Source of the DNA: Polydactylus sextarius
Lineage: Eukaryota > Chordata > Actinopteri > Polynemidae
Assembly: GCA_016801845.1 (NCBI GenBank)
Contig: CM028931.1
Coordinates: 12,967,555-13,031,554, forward strand
Reading direction: 5' to 3'
DNA length: 64,000 nucleotides
The notes beneath the pieces were generated by a model. The model did no database searches, was not told the origin of the DNA, and was given only the letters and a program-made list of their open reading frames with translations. The position numbers and the translations under genes are program-made. Positions 1-12,780 of this stretch are shown here, one piece after another (position 1 is the first letter of the stretch; each line of letters opens with the position of its first letter).

Positions 1-343
1 ACATCTGTAGCACAAAGTGCTTTACATATGCAATAAAAAGCCCCAACGACAGTCACACCAAAACATGGGTTTGGGGTGTTTTGATGTGCCCACCAAAACA
101 CTCCAAACCCCAAAATTGGGTCCTTTTTACATTTAAGGTTAGACTAAAAACTTTACTTTATGATAAAGCCTATAGAACCATCCTTTATTTAAGCTGCTAT
201 AGGATTAGACTGCTGGGGAACTCTGACAATACACTGCTCTTCTTCTCTCTGCCCCTCACTCCTTACGTCTCTGTCTCTCCCTCACACTTCATGTCTTGAT
301 ATTGATATATTACATATTATTAACACTCATCTGTTTTGACCCC
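1..343. other. no gene recognised
   Basis: I see no coding signal, RNA gene or recognisable repeat here. The 72-codon open frame at 81-299 has no domain-like composition and is probably chance. Confidence 0.6.
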
Positions 344-392
344 AGTCAAAGAATTTGAATCCAACTGCTCGTTGGATTCAAATTCTTTGACT
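344..392. repeat. perfect 22-bp inverted repeat (hairpin)
   Basis: Positions 344-365 and 371-392 are exact reverse complements, 22 bp per arm, separated by the 5-nt loop TGCTC. The arm begins AGTCAAAGAATTTG. An ATT microsatellite (about 395-415) follows directly, then an L2-tailed SINE. A perfect long-armed hairpin in otherwise decayed DNA suggests a recent origin, for example by template switching. A small foldback RNA is another possibility, but nothing else here supports transcription. Confidence 0.9.
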
Positions 393-457
393 ACATTATT
401 ATTATTATTATTATTGTAATGATAATTTTGCTTCAACAACTACTTGTAAACATCTAG

Positions 458-762
458 TCTCTATTGTCTCTTCCTGGTCTCCCTCTTTTCATCCTCCCTC
501 CTCCCTCCCTTTCCTCTGTCTCTTCTCTTTCTTTTTTCTCTGTTTTCATTTCACCCCAGCCGGTCGAGGCAGATGACCGTCCACTCTGATTCTGGTTCTG
601 CTGGAGGTTTCTTCCTGTTAAAAGGGAGTTTTTCCTCTCTACTGTCGCCAAGCGCTTGCTCATTGTGGAAATGTTGGGTTTCTCTGTGTAAAGTGCCTTG
701 AGATAAATGTTTTTATGATCTGGTGCTATATAAATAAAATTGAATTGAATTGAATTGAATTG
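458..762 (+). mobile_element. L2-tailed SINE / LINE 3' end, copy 1
   Basis: The segment has a pyrimidine-rich 5' part, then a conserved stretch with GGTTCTGCTGGAGGTTTC and AAAGGGAGTTTTTCCTCT. It ends in the tail GTGCTATATAAATAAAAT followed by four GAATT-type repeats. That ending is the widespread L2-type 3' tail of teleost non-LTR elements. A second copy lies at 53314-53619 in the same orientation and shares both the pyrimidine-rich head and the tail, so the unit is a defined repeat. It encodes no protein and would have depended on a LINE reverse transcriptase. Confidence 0.75.
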
Positions 763-980
763 ACAGTCTCAAGAAATTAAACAACACATCAATAAACAGA
801 TTTTTTTGACAACACAACATTTGGATTCATTGACATCATAATTCTGTGATGAAACCACCGTCACAACCAGTAGTGCTATCCCAACAATAAGCCCTGGATC
901 ACCAGTGTCCTGAAGTCTGCTCTATAAAAAGAAGCAGACCTTTAGGTCTGTTGACAGGGATGAGTTGAAAAGGGGGCAGT

Positions 981-1690
981 GTGAAACTGAAGGAATGTAA
1001 GGAGGTATATGGAAGGAAGCTGGAGAATAACATCCAGCCAAACAACATCAATGACATGTGGAGGGGTATGATGCAGATTACAGGCTTAAAAATCAAAGAC
1101 CATCATCAGGGGGGCAGCACAGAGGGGCAGCCTCAGATAGGCCACAGTTTGTTGAGCTGGTGACCCTGTTGACGTGGTGGTCAGTAACACAGGAGAACCT
1201 CAGGGGACTGCACTGTCTCCATTTCTATTCAATCTGTACACCTCTGATTTACAGTACAACTTTGAGTCAGGCCACCTGCAGAAGTTCTCTGATGACATTG
1301 TGGTGGTGGGATGTATTAGAGATGGACAAGAGTTAGAGTATTGAGACCTGGTGGCAGCTCATAACAGGTGAGGAGGTTGTGTGTGTGTGTGTATATAGAG
1401 TATATATATCATTTTGAGGTTTGTGGTTGGGATCCAACAGGAGAAAGGGACTGGTCTCACAGGTTTATTAGGAGGATGGACAAAATAATTTACAAGGCCA
1501 AAACCATCACAGGCCATAAAGTGAAGAGGTTTGAGTCAGTGAGAAACAGGAGGTCGCTGAACAAACTTCTCTCCATCATCAAGTCATCCTATCTTCTCCA
1601 TCTCCACAACACATTACAGAGATAAGAGCTCTTTCTCTAACAGACTCATCCAGGAAATCATTCCTGCTATTTACAATAACTTTGTACAAT
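981..1690 (+). pseudogene. LINE reverse-transcriptase remnant (CR1/Rex1-like)
   Basis: Translating from about 1189 gives GEPQGTALSPFLFNLYTSD, the QG..LSP block of non-LTR reverse transcriptases. About 25 residues later comes FSDDIVVVG (near 1284-1310), the equivalent of the catalytic YxDD box. After a gap, the frame at 1450-1620 resembles the C-terminal region of the same family, ending in a decayed form of the QRSSFSNRL-type motif near 1618-1650. Stop codons and frame changes show that the copy is dead. The 5' end is missing and no tail repeat is visible. Clade assignment rests on motif spacing only. A (GT)n tract near 1380 may mark an internal deletion or insertion. Confidence 0.7.
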
Positions 1691-1699
1691 AACTCATAA

Positions 1700-2479
1700 A
1701 TGAATAAAAAATTAAAAAAATGTTCTTTTTAAAAAGAGAATAGGAGAGAAGGGGAGAGTGAGAGGGACTTGGGGGAAGGAAGGATCACTCCACACAGCAT
1801 ACTTAATGCATATATTATGTTGTCCATGGTAAAGGGCAAAGGTCAGAGACCAGAGACAATTTAGAGGGTTTAGATGAAAATAAGTGCGCCTTGAGAGAAA
1901 CACAGAGGATAAAGGCTTGAACAAAAAGTTCACAGAAGCAAAAACTGATTGACTGAATTAGTTTAGTCTGATATATTCACCATGTGGGTGATCCAGAAAA
2001 AATAAACTAGTATTTTAAACTGCAGTGTCTGCAGAGTTGATGATGGCAATAAAAATCAGAAGTGAGTTGATTGTACACTGGTGCGGTGCATGTCAACCAT
2101 GATATCAACAGTATAATGTAGATGTTTTACATTTTTAACACATTTTAAACACATTAATGCAGCACTTTTGTAGCAACACTACATAGCAGGTGGAGGCTTT
2201 ATTCAAAAAGTTATGAGACAAATAGAAACTAAAGTAATAAAAACGGCAGAAATGAAAGTTTAAGGGAAAATATTATCATATTAAATTGATTAAAAAGGCT
2301 GTATATATAGTTTTATAGTTTATTTGTTGCTACTTGTTGAATACTGCGCATGCTTAGCCTGGTTTAAACAACTGCTGTGAATGTTCTCTAAAAATGGATG
2401 ATTTCATATAGTGAGTGTTGTCAACCTTGTATTTATACATAATACAAAATTCACCCAAATCACAGACTCAACACGCACT
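1700..2479. other. no gene recognised
   Basis: This is AT-rich sequence with scattered poly-A runs. I see no conserved coding frame or repeat boundary. Confidence 0.5.
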
Positions 2480-4060
2480 TTTGCAAACTAGTTGTCGTCC
2501 GTGTTGCTGCGATGTGGCCGTGAAATGGCCCAGTCGGTTTGGCTTAATATGAATATAATCTTATGGACGGATTAAATTTAGATGCTGAGAATGTGACATA
2601 CCGTCTAACTCTATGTCTTAAGTCTAACATAAAAATAAAACACCTAAACAGAAACGACACGTAAGATTAAGTTGGAAATGTAGCTTCAACTACACACTGC
2701 TACATGAGATGCCAGCATCCCTAGCAACAAGCATAGCAACGCCCCCTCCACCCCCGTTTTCTAGAGAGGTCCGAAAAAGCCTCCGTATTAACTAATACAC
2801 TAAACATAATATACACTCAGTGAACACAAATTATGAGAATAAAGTACATATTTCTCACTAGAAATATCATTAAAAAAATTCAAATAAATGCTGAAACTAT
2901 CTTAAAATAGTATTATAGTAGTTATTATTTTTCAGCAAAACGATAAAGAATGTCAGCTATATTGATCTGTTCTCAGAAGAACAGAAACTTGACGGTCACG
3001 TGATGTGGACGATTACACGATTTTAGACTCAAAATTGTGAAACTGTTTCGTTTTTCCAAGTGGACCAACACGATATTCCTACGTTTTACAAATGTGACAG
3101 TTTCATGATTTTAGACCCAAAATTGTGAAACTGTTAGGTTTTTCCATGTGGACCAACGTGATATTTCTACGTTTTGGGATAGGACAACACTGACCCACCG
3201 CCGCCCCAACGCGCCCACACCCTCATCCCAACTCTAACTTTGTTTGAGTCAAATTCAAACAATAGTAATTTTAAACAATTGAAAAAAGGATAAAAAACCC
3301 TAAATATTCTAACATGGAAATATTGAATAAATTTCTATTAAATACACTATTATAAATATTAAATCGGTATAAAGACAAATGATTTTTAAGCTTTTCTGAC
3401 AGAAAACAAAGTTAAAATCCACAGTAAGGCATGCACACTCAGGTCATGTATAATTGTTTTATATAGAAAAGAACGATCACCCAAATCATACAGCCTTTTG
3501 CAAACTTAATGTAGTTTGTCCAAATGGTTTTTGCCATAGAATGCCGTAAAGTGCCGTTATAGTCACGGGTCTGGCTCAATAACAATATGTTCTTTGTGAT
3601 TAGTTAGATGCCTGGAATTCGATTGACTGACTAACCCATCACGCAAACACAACACATAAGAACAAGTAACTACACAACGTAAATGTAAAATGATAAAGCG
3701 ATTCAATCTACACATCTATGAGATATCAGCGTCCTTGGCAACCACCATAGCAACAATGATAACGTGTCCACAGCACGTTTTTCCAGCGGTCTGGCAAAAT
3801 CTTCATATGAACTGATAAACTCATTTAATAAAAATTCTGAAAATAAAGTATACATTTCTTGCTAGAAATGTAAGCGAAAACAAATTAATCCTGAAACTGC
3901 CTTAAAGATCACATTTTTCCATGAAAATTATAAAGAATGTCAGCCAATGAGAAAAAAACATGACAATTACACAATTTTAGACCCGATTTCGTGAAACTGT
4001 TAAGTTTTGCCAAGTGGACCAATGTGGTACTCTTATGTTTTGGAATGAGACTGGGTTGCC
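2480..4060. repeat. diverged ~1-kb tandem duplication
   Basis: Segments at about 2480-3180 and 3480-4060 align in the same order. Each has TTTGCAAACT near the start, then a GAGATGCCAGCATCCCTAGC / GAGATATCAGCGTCCTTGGC pair followed by CATAGCAAC. Next comes the CATATTTCTCACTAGAAAT / ACATTTCTTGCTAGAAATG pair, and finally a block with GTGAAACTGTT and AAGTGGACCAA. The copies are clearly diverged, so the duplication is old. The CpG-bearing stretch at 3185-3215 lies between them. I recognise no coding potential. It could be two copies of an unnamed repeat family. Confidence 0.65.
3014..3178. repeat. ~87-bp tandem repeat, two units
   Basis: Two adjacent units (about 3014-3088 and 3101-3178) share CGATTTTAGACYCAAAATTG, GAAACTGTTWSGTTTTTCC and GGACCAACRYGATATTYCTA. 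A third unit lies at about 3969-4043, in the second half of the larger duplication. The tandem pair therefore exists in only one of the two ~1-kb copies. Confidence 0.75.
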
Positions 4061-4728
4061 TTTTCAGATAAGCTGCACAAAAAAAGGCTAAGGCCAGCAA
4101 GCCTGCATGTGAATGAAGATACATACAAACAGGAATCTAAAAGGATTCATGAATAATTCTGAACTGGATTATTGATGCAAGAACCAGACATAACAATACA
4201 GCTTTTTTTATTCTCTTATGTTTCACAAAAATACAATGTAAAAAGAAAGACAGTTTAGTAAAGGAAAATGGTTGCAGCGTTTCAGCTACATTTGTTCATT
4301 GTGAGATGCAATATTAGGGTTTTGATGGAGTATACACCGATAGACGTCAGTTCACTGAAATAGAAAATTCAGTTCATTGAAGCTCTGGATTTTCCCAAAA
4401 AATAAGAAGTTGTTATATGGAGGATGTCCACATGGGGAAGCTGTGGTTCTATGTATTTCTCTCCTCCTCATCTTTTGCTTTCTCTGTGAACAAATCAAAT
4501 GTAGTGTGCATTTAGCATGTATGAGACTCCCCTCAACTAAAATGAAATGTAAATTCTCCAGCATTGCAAGTTTTATGACTCATTCCATTTCTCCCCCACC
4601 CTCTTTTTTTTCTGACCTCTTCTACACCATCTGTGTGTACTGTTATTTTGTGAGTGTGTACATGTGTCCCCTACCATCCCCCCCCTCCTCCTCCCTCACT
4701 GGACACAGCACAGATTGGAGAGTGGGGA
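4061..4728. other. no gene recognised
   Basis: This holds a C/T-rich stretch around 4595-4700 and no recognised gene. The 143-codon open frame that starts at 4377 is low-complexity pyrimidine-rich sequence without domain features. Confidence 0.5.
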
Positions 4729-4745
4729 ACAGCAGGGGGCGCCAC
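4729..4745 (+). promoter_or_regulatory. candidate CTCF-type binding motif
   Basis: ACAGCAGGGGGCGCCAC fits the core of the vertebrate CTCF consensus (AGCAGGGGGCGC). CTCF is a chromatin-loop and insulator factor. The match is a single motif in raw sequence with no occupancy data, so it is only a candidate. It sits in a repeat-poor stretch. Confidence 0.4.
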
Positions 4746-6548
4746 AGGTGGTCACAAGCCTCAGAACAAACCAATTTATTTTCCCAAGCTCACCCAGGCC
4801 TCATTTAAGAGCCCATCAGAGAACTCCAATAGAGCCACTTAAGCCACTGTTCCCCAACATGAAAGAAGGCAAACCAAAATAGAGAGATAGGAAGAAAGGC
4901 GAGGAGCCAGTGGAGATGCGTTTGATCTGCTTGTTCTGGGGCACTCAAAGGGGTTCACTTCCTTCAAGAAGCACTGAGGCCCGTTTGTCCCTCAGAAGTC
5001 TAAATGTGAAAAACACGATAATTTATTATTATCATTATATCTAGCTATGCTTCTTGTGTGTTTGTGTATAATGAGACAAGATTTATTATAAGATCGGAGA
5101 GTGGAGAAAATGAGACATGAAAAGAGAAAGAGGCATAAAGGACTCTGACAAGAGGTGCCTTGTCTAAACTTCTGCCATTAAACTGCAGTTGTCTTTCGGT
5201 GTGATCAATGAAGTTGCCTTGCTGTGAAATAAAATGAATTCTAGAGAGATGAATGGAGAGCAGACAACAAAGATGGGTGATGGAAACAGAGGTTGCAAAG
5301 AATGAAAAAATCTAAAAGGCTTGCCTCTGCTGACTCACATGTCCGTTGTCTATCTCCTTGTGTGGCAGTGCCATTACATTGTTGAATGGGGAGGTAAAGG
5401 ATGTAGTGAGAAGTAACTACGGATGCTGCTGGACACACAGAGGTCAGAAAAGTCCTAATGAACCGACTTTCCAGCCTGTGATTATCTCTAAAGGAAGAGA
5501 CTGGTCGTCCCAAAGAGGTTAATTAAAAAAGTCACAAGGGCCGAACAGGGAAGCGTCTCCATCACCACTGTGAACCTGTGTGACCCTTCTATCCTCACAG
5601 ACAGATACTGCCATCCATCACGGCTCATTCTTGGCCTGCCAGTGCCACTGAAATCCCTGAGTGACTAAAAACACAGATGTGTATGTGGTAGTGCCACAAC
5701 TCTGACAAGCAATGAGAAAAAAAAATACACCACCGCTAAGACACCCCCCTCTGAAGTCTCTCAGGTAATGAAACCTCTCCCCTCTTAAGGATCAGAAAAA
5801 CACCATATTTATTTCCTCAGCTGTCGAGAAAAAAAAAAGGATTGCTAAAACAGAGCATTTACATTTGTTTAGCCACATAAGCCCAAAATTCATTTCTAAA
5901 TCCATGGGTGAGCACTTAAGAGTATAAGAGCATTGGTTTCCCCTTTGACCAGAGCATGAAAAAAATCAGCCTCCATCAATGTAAAAGTACCCCCAGCTAT
6001 CCCCACTTAACCCTTGTGTGGTGTTCATATTTTTGTTACTTTGTTGTTGTTTTTCAGGTTTTTTATTTAACACAAACAAATAATTTGTTGTTAAAATACT
6101 CAACAGATGTTTACTTCATCTCAATTACAAGCAATATAAACACTATATATATGGTTAATATTTGCCCTTTACCTTTGTTAGGTCACATTTATGAATAAAA
6201 TGCTGCTCTTTTTTTATTTTTTATAAAATGTGATGTAAATGAAAGAAATTCAACAAACTCACAAATGAAGTAAGTTTTACCCTAACCCTAACTATTGATT
6301 TTTATTTATTTGAACTTCATTAGAAATTTAACCCATTCAGGTCAGTTTACACAATATAAGCTGAACAAATACAAGTTGAACATTTGAACAGATGTGAACA
6401 TGTGAAACCTCTTCCTCTATGACTCTCTCTTCCAAAATCAATTCCAAGGCCCTCAGAGCAGAGACTCTTTTAGCCATCTTGATCAGTTGTGACAAGCCGA
6501 CTAAATGTAAAATGTGCGGGAAGGTTCTTGAATTTTACAAACTGTGGG
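4746..6548. other. no gene recognised
   Basis: Non-repetitive sequence. Two telomere-like CCCTAA units occur near 6280, too few to mean anything. No exon, promoter or transposon boundary was recognised. Confidence 0.5.
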
Positions 6549-6587
6549 CACACAGACACACACGCAGACACACCACACACAGACACA

Positions 6588-6636
<49 letters not shown>

Positions 6637-6637
6637 A

Positions 6638-6700
<63 letters not shown>
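6549..6700. repeat. long imperfect (CA)n microsatellite
   Basis: About 150 bp of CA dinucleotides, interrupted by CAGACACAGACA-type steps near 6560-6590 and 6629-6642. Long CA arrays are common in fish genomes. The open frames crossing it on both strands are artefacts of the repeat. Confidence 0.95.
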
Positions 6701-6703
<3 letters not shown>

Positions 6704-9031
6704 CAGCAGTCCCAGACATGAATTTTATCTTTTTATTTTTGATAAAAATGAAAACAGGTCCCACAGACCCGAACACCATACAAGGGTTAAAAGGAAGGAT
6801 TTGCCATTGCTATTTCCCTAGTTCTTGGAGACAATGACAAAGATGTGATATACGTGAATACGTGAGAAGTGGTGAGACGTCAAGGTAAGGACAAAAACCA
6901 AGGAACGAAGGATGAGTGGTGAAACAAAGAGGAGAGGTACAGAGCTTTTTGGTTGATTGGTTTTGGGAGTGGACAAAGAGCCTGGAGCACTCTTACAAGA
7001 AGAAGTTAAACATTTTCATAAATCTGTTCTCACAGAGTTCACCTCTAGTGACTGGAGGCTTAAATCACGTCACACTTGATTGGTTGAGAGGGAAGAAGGC
7101 GATACAGGGGCCACATCCTCCACAAAAAACTAGCGCTTCCTCATTACGCTTTTCCTTGCCGAGCCATCTGCAGCATATACCATTCATTGTGCTGATGCAG
7201 GTAGAATGAGCTCATACCCTCCTCTCCCATTCTCAAGCTGAATGCACCAAATTCAGAGAAGGGAGAAGCATAATAATTTCAGACTCCCAAGTTAGAGTGC
7301 CTGAAGGCAATAAAGTGGAGGATGCACAGTGGAGACTTGATGGGAGAAGGGTGTGTGAGCACATCTGAGAGGGAAAACACTGTTCCTGACAGTGCTATTT
7401 CTTCACAAATTCTCCTGTAAGTATAAATATTATACTATATGGTGAATTGAAATACACAGAGTTGGGTTGTGGACGCTAAATAATGAAAACAGAGCAATAC
7501 AGGTGAGTTCATGGTTCAGTTCTGCGGAAATTCTGTCTGCAAAGGCAAGGTCATTTGGAGAAAAAAAAACATGGCACTGGAAAAAAAATCAATACATTCA
7601 TTGATGTGCTGTCCAATGCAGATCAAACTTTAAGTCTGGTGCACAGTGTGTGTGTGTGTGTGTGCATGGAAGCCTCAAACATCAGAGTGGCATTATGGAA
7701 ATGCAGAAATCAACATGAAAAGGGCAGCCAGAAGCAATGCTCAGGGCAGCCTTTTCTATACAGCACCTAATCAGTCAAGCATCTGCCTTCGCTTCTTTTT
7801 ACCCTATTTATGAGTCACCCCCCTAAACCTTCTACCACTTCATCTAATCTCTTCTCCTCCCTCTTCAACCACTCTGCTAAAGAAAGCATGTGGCTTCTTT
7901 CCCTGTATTAATTGTTTTCCACCTGGGCCTTGTTCAGCTCAGCTTATTATTCAGACCTTCCTCCCGCCAGCCGATAACCTCCTACTGCTGCAAGCAATTA
8001 ACAAGAGTTCAGTCACTGTATAGTGTCCAGGAGGAGGAATCTCTCAGGAAAACTGAGAGACAGGTTAGGAGGTGCATTTTATTGTCAAACGGAATCAGTG
8101 TTAATGAAAGGGCTGGTTTGTGCAGTGCAGTGATAAGGAAATGATCACTTTAAGAGGATGCTACAAACATCCGCATGTTTTTGTGTGTATGTGTGTGATA
8201 AGAATTTTTGGTGGACAATCCCAAACGCAGGTGTTCCTGTGACCCATTAGGGAAGTGGTCTGAGCTTAAAGACCTGGTCAATATCCAGGGTGTCAAACGA
8301 CTTGGTTTGCAAGTGGTTCAGATGAAGTGGCCAATACGGATGAAGTGTTCAGTCAGAGCAGGTGTTATCAAAACATTACCTTGCCTTGTTGAAGCTGTCA
8401 GTGGCCTGTAGAGAAAGTGAAGTGTTATAACATTCAAGCTCAACTGTGCACATCTCCAGTCATCACTGGACTATAATTAAACCCCAAAGCATTTATTTAA
8501 CTAATGGGACTGGGATAAACAGGTTCCCATTGTGAAGAATGAAGTGAGTCTTGTTGGTAATTACACATTCTTTTGAGGAGCCAGGCAAAATCAGGTGTGC
8601 CACTAGATAGTGGTGGTAATGGCGTAGTGGGGGTTGTTCTCCAAAGTGCTAATTTAAGTGGGAAGGTGTATAAAAATGCTACAAATTAGCATCAAGTCCC
8701 TGGTGATATCAAGTATTTTGCAGGTTGCAAACATATTTGCTCTGCTTATTTATCTACACGTAGAGTTATTTGTTGGCCTCCAACGTTTTTTGCAGTGCTA
8801 CACTGCAAGTGGTGGGGAGGGTGGAAGTTTGCAGCAGATAACAATAGAGGCAGGAGCAGTGGAGATCAAACGATTTTATTTCTGTTGTAACTGGGAAAAG
8901 GGGGCTCCTTCAGTGTTTCTTCTGGGACGACTGCTCCAGATTCTGGTATCCATTTTCCCTTTGTTTTCTCTCTCTTGGCCCTTTGAAATATTTAGTGAGA
9001 ATCCCTGACTAACACGTACACACATATTAAG

Positions 9032-9034
<3 letters not shown>
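6701..9034. other. no gene recognised
   Basis: Mostly single-copy-looking sequence with a short (GT)n at about 7648-7664. The 116-codon open frame at 8658-9008 has no recognisable domain and no good exon context. Confidence 0.5.
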
Positions 9035-9067
<33 letters not shown>

Positions 9068-9079
9068 ACACACACACAT
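9035..9079. repeat. (GT)n followed by (AC)n, self-complementary microsatellite
   Basis: About 31 bp of GT repeats is followed immediately by TTTACACACACACA. The two strands' repeats can pair into a hairpin. Confidence 0.9.
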
Positions 9080-12000
9080 TTACACTACGCATTTACAACC
9101 TCTGGGCATAAATCCTCAACTGTGCACTAAACATCTGGATTTGGACAGTCTTTCCCCCAGGACAAGAACACTTCAGATCTTTCCATTTTAGCATAGAGCT
9201 CATCCTCAGGGACTGCTTCTCCTCTCCCAGCCCTGGCCCCTCATTTGATTTTACCACTGGAGGCTCTGCTGTTCTCTCTCTATCCCTCTCCATCCCACTA
9301 TCCCACTCGATCTCTTCAGTTCACCATTCATCTCCGCTCTCTTCTGTATTTTCACCTGCAGATGTTGAAATGAAAAATATGCTAGCTTACAATAAATAAA
9401 AGGTTGATATATTTACTCTGTGGAAAAAAGGTTCAAACCTTATCTAGTTCCTTATCTTCAAGCAATACATGTTATGCATGACCTCCCCTAAGACTACACA
9501 TAATAATAAACCATTATTTCATGACATAAGATAATTCTTCTATAGCCCCTCAGTCCCCGAGCATGGCATTTAACCTCAGCAACAATCTCTACGAACCTAT
9601 TGGCAATCTGTACCACCTTGTTAGACCGCATACACCAGATGAGGCCTGTTGTATTAGTTATTCTAATGCATGTCTTATTATCCATATAGATGAGAGCTGC
9701 GATAGAAGAGCAGATGGCCAGGGAAAAAGGGAGTTACACATAATCATCCTCTAGGAATGTGAAGACTGCATTCATTGGCCTGCACGCACCAAGAGAAACG
9801 CAGGCAATAATAAACCCTGCTACCAATCATTTCAGCGTTCTTCTCAATCCTACTCAATTCTCTGAGATGTCCTGGTGTCCAGCCAGTCACCCTGATGTGC
9901 TAAAAGATGCCTAGTGATCGCTGATCTCAGTTTATCTCTGTTTCTCCCATTCCAAAAGTTTTCTCTAGTTATCTCCAGGTCAGAGAGGTATCAAAGACTA
10001 TTAATAATATGGTTATTTCACAGTTATTAATTTTGAAAATGCTGAATTACATGAGTGTGCTCTGTTGGCTTTGAAATCACACAACATTTCATTATGGTGT
10101 TTACACAGACAGCTTTTGTCTCTATCTTGAGAAGTTCCACATCTAATTTCAGACCATTTAGCTCCTAATAGAAAGCATTTGCTGAGTTATTTGATGATAT
10201 ATTGGTAAATATAACACCACCTGGTGATTTACTCCAAATAAAGTGTATTCTATTTTGTTCTGTTGTATTCTATTCTATTCAATTCTAAAACAAATACAAA
10301 GATGGAAAGATTTTGCATATTATGTTATGATATATTTTATGATTTCATTCAGAAAAAGACATTACAGCACTCTCATCCTGTGAAAAAATCTGAGACTTAC
10401 GACTATCAATCTTGAAGACTGATAGTCATAAATTGTTTATTAATCCTGTGGCGAACATTAGGTAAGATATGCTCTTAGCTGGAAAATAGCTCCATTACTT
10501 TGAAACTGCATGTAAGGTAGATGTCAGAAAAAAAAAAAAAACTTTAAAAGGTTTTCCTGCACCAGCTTATATTTATAAGAGAAGCACAGTAAGAGAGAGA
10601 GACACATAACAACAGCAGTAGTGGGAACAAACAAGACAGCAGTAAGCTGTAGGTAAGCATCCCAGCTACAGGAAAGTGGTATCCTTCAGATTTTTCCACC
10701 ATTGCTCACATGACCCCTATTCCGTGTTGTGCGCTCTGGCCTGGTGGCTGCTTCTCCCATCTAACACAACAGAGACAGACAAGCTGCTCTGAGATGTGCT
10801 CTCCATTGCTCTCTTTTGCCAAAGTTTTCTACACTTAAGACTACATTAAAAATGTGCTGCTCAGTGCACCCTCTTGTATAGCTGCATGTTACTAAACATG
10901 CACACAGAGATGTAGAAAAAAACATAAATCACCATCAGAGAGGTCAGTGGAAAAGGTACACAATCCAGATCCTATTGCGCACATAACTGGTGTCCATTAT
11001 CAGTGTATGTCCACTTTTATATATGGCAACACTCATCTGCTTGTCTGAACTTAAAAAAAATCTGAGCTCAAGTATGTCATTTGAATTCATGTATATTAAG
11101 AGCAAATTATGCAGAAAAAGCTTCTTTCCACTTGCTTGATCAATCATATTTAACTTAGATCAAGCTCCATGTGTTATTAATGCCTCAGATAATCAACCTG
11201 TAATGTAGGCTACATAACGAATTAATGTAAGTCATCAGCTTTGAGTAATGAAGTGAGGATGTACTTCACACTCCAAGGAAGTAGCTGGTCACCAAGTATA
11301 GCATTTGATTCATGTGTTTGGCCTACTCTGAGCCCATCGGGACTGACTACAGAGGACCATTAGTTTTGTTGTCATTGCTAACTGCATCACACAGGAGACA
11401 TTGCTACATAGAGAGAATATTGCTCTTCCAATTTCACTCCCGATACATACATGGACTCCTGATATACAATTCACTCATTTCTCCTCAGACCCTAAAATAA
11501 TCTGGAAAAGCTGGCTGGTAAGGAAAATTGAAAACAACGTATCAACAGCGTTTCATTTTCACCCTCCCAGCTCTTTCATGCCTGTCCATCAACGGCTCAT
11601 TCCACCCACTCAATCTCATCACCTGTCAAAACATTTTGCTGACTGCAGTGGTCCAGGTAATAACCACCGTGGAGCGATGCAGTTAATAATATCAAGTGGA
11701 CTTGAGAATTCCTGCTACCCCCACTTCATATGTATTGAAAATCAATGACCGTAATAATGAAAACTTATTGCCGCTCTCGGCACGTTCTGTATAGAACAGA
11801 ACAAATGAACTGACCCGGCGTCAAACATATCAGCGATCCTTTATGACACCTGCACAGATTCAATCACTCACTTTACTGAGCCTCTGAAAATAACAATAAT
11901 ACACAAATTCTGCATATCTGAAAGCAGATCTTATTTTCATTGATTTTATTTTCTTTTTCAAATAATTTCAGTCTCCCAAAGAAGAAAGAAGTTTGACTGG

Positions 12001-12746
12001 ATGAAAAAAATGTGACACACAAATGTTCTTTAGTTAAAAAGTGTCACAGATTTCAGCTTCCTTGTCACGTAAAGTAGAAAGTTTCATAGGCTCTTCAAAA
12101 ATCTTTGTAGCAAATATCATGAAATTAAACTGGAATAAAATCACTATCCAAGTGAAAATTAGAGATGGCAATACTCCCTGACTGCCCTATAATAGGATTT
12201 TTATGTGCCGCCATATAAAAAAGAAACGTAGTGATCTGTGAAAAAAGGGAAGAAAAATTACAAAGCGCCTCTGAGGGCCTGTCTCATTATTATTAGTTTT
12301 AGATGAAAAACACAAACGCTACCCAAGAGGCAATGCCATGCGGCTGGCAGGCTTTCTCTGACATTTGAAAGGGTGGTGTTTTGGGAGTGGGAGAGACGGA
12401 AAAGTTGTGAACGCTTCTTCATTGATGAAGTCGTCAAATCACATCCTGTGCAGCATCTCTGTTTCTTCCTGCATTACTGAGGAAGTGACCAATGACCAAA
12501 ATGTCTGAAGTCTAAAGTTATTGGTTACATTTTTACATATCATAATACATTCTTATTCAATACGGACTTGTACCATGCACAATATTCTGACAATTGGATT
12601 TCCAAAGTTCAAGTAAAGTCCAACAAGTCTAGTCTGTCTTCTACATAATCTATAAATGAATAAATATAATTTCATTGACTCAATGCTGTACCATGAAAAA
12701 TCACAGTTTTGAGAAAACGTAGAAACCTTGCAACCTTACAGAGAGT
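9080..12746. other. repeat-poor stretch, no gene recognised
   Basis: No mobile-element motif, RNA gene or coding exon was seen. A weak imperfect hairpin with GACTATCA/TGATAGTC arms lies at about 10398-10431. The lack of transposon debris over 3.6 kb would be compatible with conserved non-coding sequence, but that cannot be judged from one genome. Confidence 0.45.
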
Positions 12747-12749
12747 TAT

Positions 12750-12780
<31 letters not shown>
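12747..12780. repeat. (AAT)n microsatellite
   Basis: About eleven tandem TAA/ATA units form an uninterrupted trinucleotide array. Confidence 0.95.

Noticed and set aside
4377..4808. 143-codon plus-strand frame, possible secreted peptide
   Set aside because: Pyrimidine-rich low complexity, with no plausible exon borders or domain.
6279..6293. Telomere-like CCCTAACCCTAA
   Set aside because: Only two units, within ordinary sequence; not an interstitial telomere array.
6419..6837. Overlapping 76-110-codon open frames on both strands
   Set aside because: They are produced by the (CA)n microsatellite, which encodes His-Thr or Val-Cys repeats in every register.
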